Source: M55B167 sp046482825 (GTDB lineage Bacteria; Verrucomicrobiota; Kiritimatiellia; RFP12; UBA1067). Taken from it: a stretch of 43,457 nucleotides of DNA. The notes under the pieces were generated by a model. That model ran no database searches and was not told where the DNA came from. It was given only the letters and a program-made list of their open reading frames with translations. A program made the position numbers and the translations under genes. This document shows, in pieces, positions 43,228-43,457 of the stretch (positions within the stretch are counted from its first letter, which is position 1; each line of letters opens with the position of its first letter). The stretch is from NCBI GenBank assembly GCA_046482825.1, contig JAWOEI010000104.1, forward strand, positions 1 through 43,457. Direction: 5' to 3'.

Positions 43228-43457
43228 CTATGCCCGGTAAGATCCGTATGACCGCAATTCACCGGCCACGCACAACCCGCCCCAGCGATATTGACCGCTT
43301 TTCATCACTTTAGCGCCGCGCTTCCGACGCAATGGACTGAACTGACTGTGTTCATTGAGTATCCGGTCAACAAAACCCCTGCCGCCAATGACCACACCAT
43401 CCGTTAAGTACCTTACCCGGCAATGAAGAAGCTGAGCAGCGGATAACTCACCTCCTT
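43228..43457 (-). CDS. REP-associated tyrosine transposase (RAYT), 3' end, partial
   Basis: Reading in from the right edge, one frame stays open to TAG at 43228-43230. It encodes about 75 residues with 'LLHCRVRYLTDGVVIGGRGFVD', 'RRKRGAKVM' and 'WGGLCVAGELRSYG'. These match the C-terminal part of RAYT/Y1-type (IS200-like) transposases. The HUH and catalytic Tyr domain would lie beyond the window. RAYTs are usually single-copy, domesticated-like genes that act on REP palindromes such as the one at 42936-43005. Confidence 0.65.
   Translation of the reverse strand, partial: GGELSAAQLLHCRVRYLTDGVVIGGRGFVDRILNEHSQFSPLRRKRGAKVMKSGQYRWGGLCVAGELRSYGSYRA

Overview
The window looks like chromosomal DNA of a Gram-negative member of the PVC group, most likely Kiritimatiellota or a close relative. 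This is inference from gene content. The points for it are a MurC-MurB fusion followed by ddl-ftsQ-ftsA and a divergent ftsZ, a secreted LamG protein of the kind common in these bacteria, secreted glycoside hydrolases (rhamnosidase and a GH36-like enzyme), an outer-membrane porin inside a sulfate-uptake operon, and a REP-associated transposase of a type I associate with that phylum. No rRNA, CRISPR array or prophage is visible; there is one tRNA.

Layout. 1-2.6 kb: end of a VTT/DedA-type membrane protein, a MetY-like sulfhydrylase (-), and an HExxH membrane protein (+). 2.7-9.7 kb: a sugar-linked divergent locus. On the minus strand lie a membrane-anchored protein with a Hedgehog-N/M15-like zinc domain, a GH78 rhamnosidase and a DUF2752 protein. 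On the plus strand lie a FucP-type permease, PIN-PhoH and PgpA. 9.8-20.4 kb (all -): glmS, then the cell-wall/division cluster trmH-like, sppA, murC-murB, ddl, ftsQ, ftsA, ftsZ. 20.5-22.1 kb: a small basic protein with its own terminator, a GT4 glycosyltransferase, and tRNA-Val(UAC). 22.3-26.8 kb: divergent LamG and GH36-like secreted proteins. 27-31.2 kb: RhlE-type helicase (-), RNase D and a cation/proton antiporter (+). 31.2-37 kb: a six-gene minus-strand sulfate operon, sbp-porin-rrf2-cysT-cysW-cysA. 37-41.5 kb: a gene-poor relic region, topA and dprA (-). 41.8-42.7 kb: corA (+). 42.7-43.5 kb: a mobile-element scar with tandem repeats, a long REP-like nested palindrome, a truncated transposase start and the 3' end of a RAYT transposase.

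How the genes fit together. The GH78, FucP-like, LamG and GH36-like genes point to scavenging of deoxysugar-rich polysaccharide. The sulfate importer with MetY covers sulfur supply, and a cysteine-bearing Rrf2 regulator sits inside the importer operon. The murCB-ddl-ftsQAZ block supplies lipid II precursors and the divisome. Its FtsZ keeps the C-terminal FtsA-binding peptide but has an altered T7 synergy loop.

The most unusual items are the bacterial Hedgehog-N-like protein, the altered FtsZ, the three-repeat C-terminus of TopA that replaces zinc fingers, and the RAYT/REP-like scar at the right edge.
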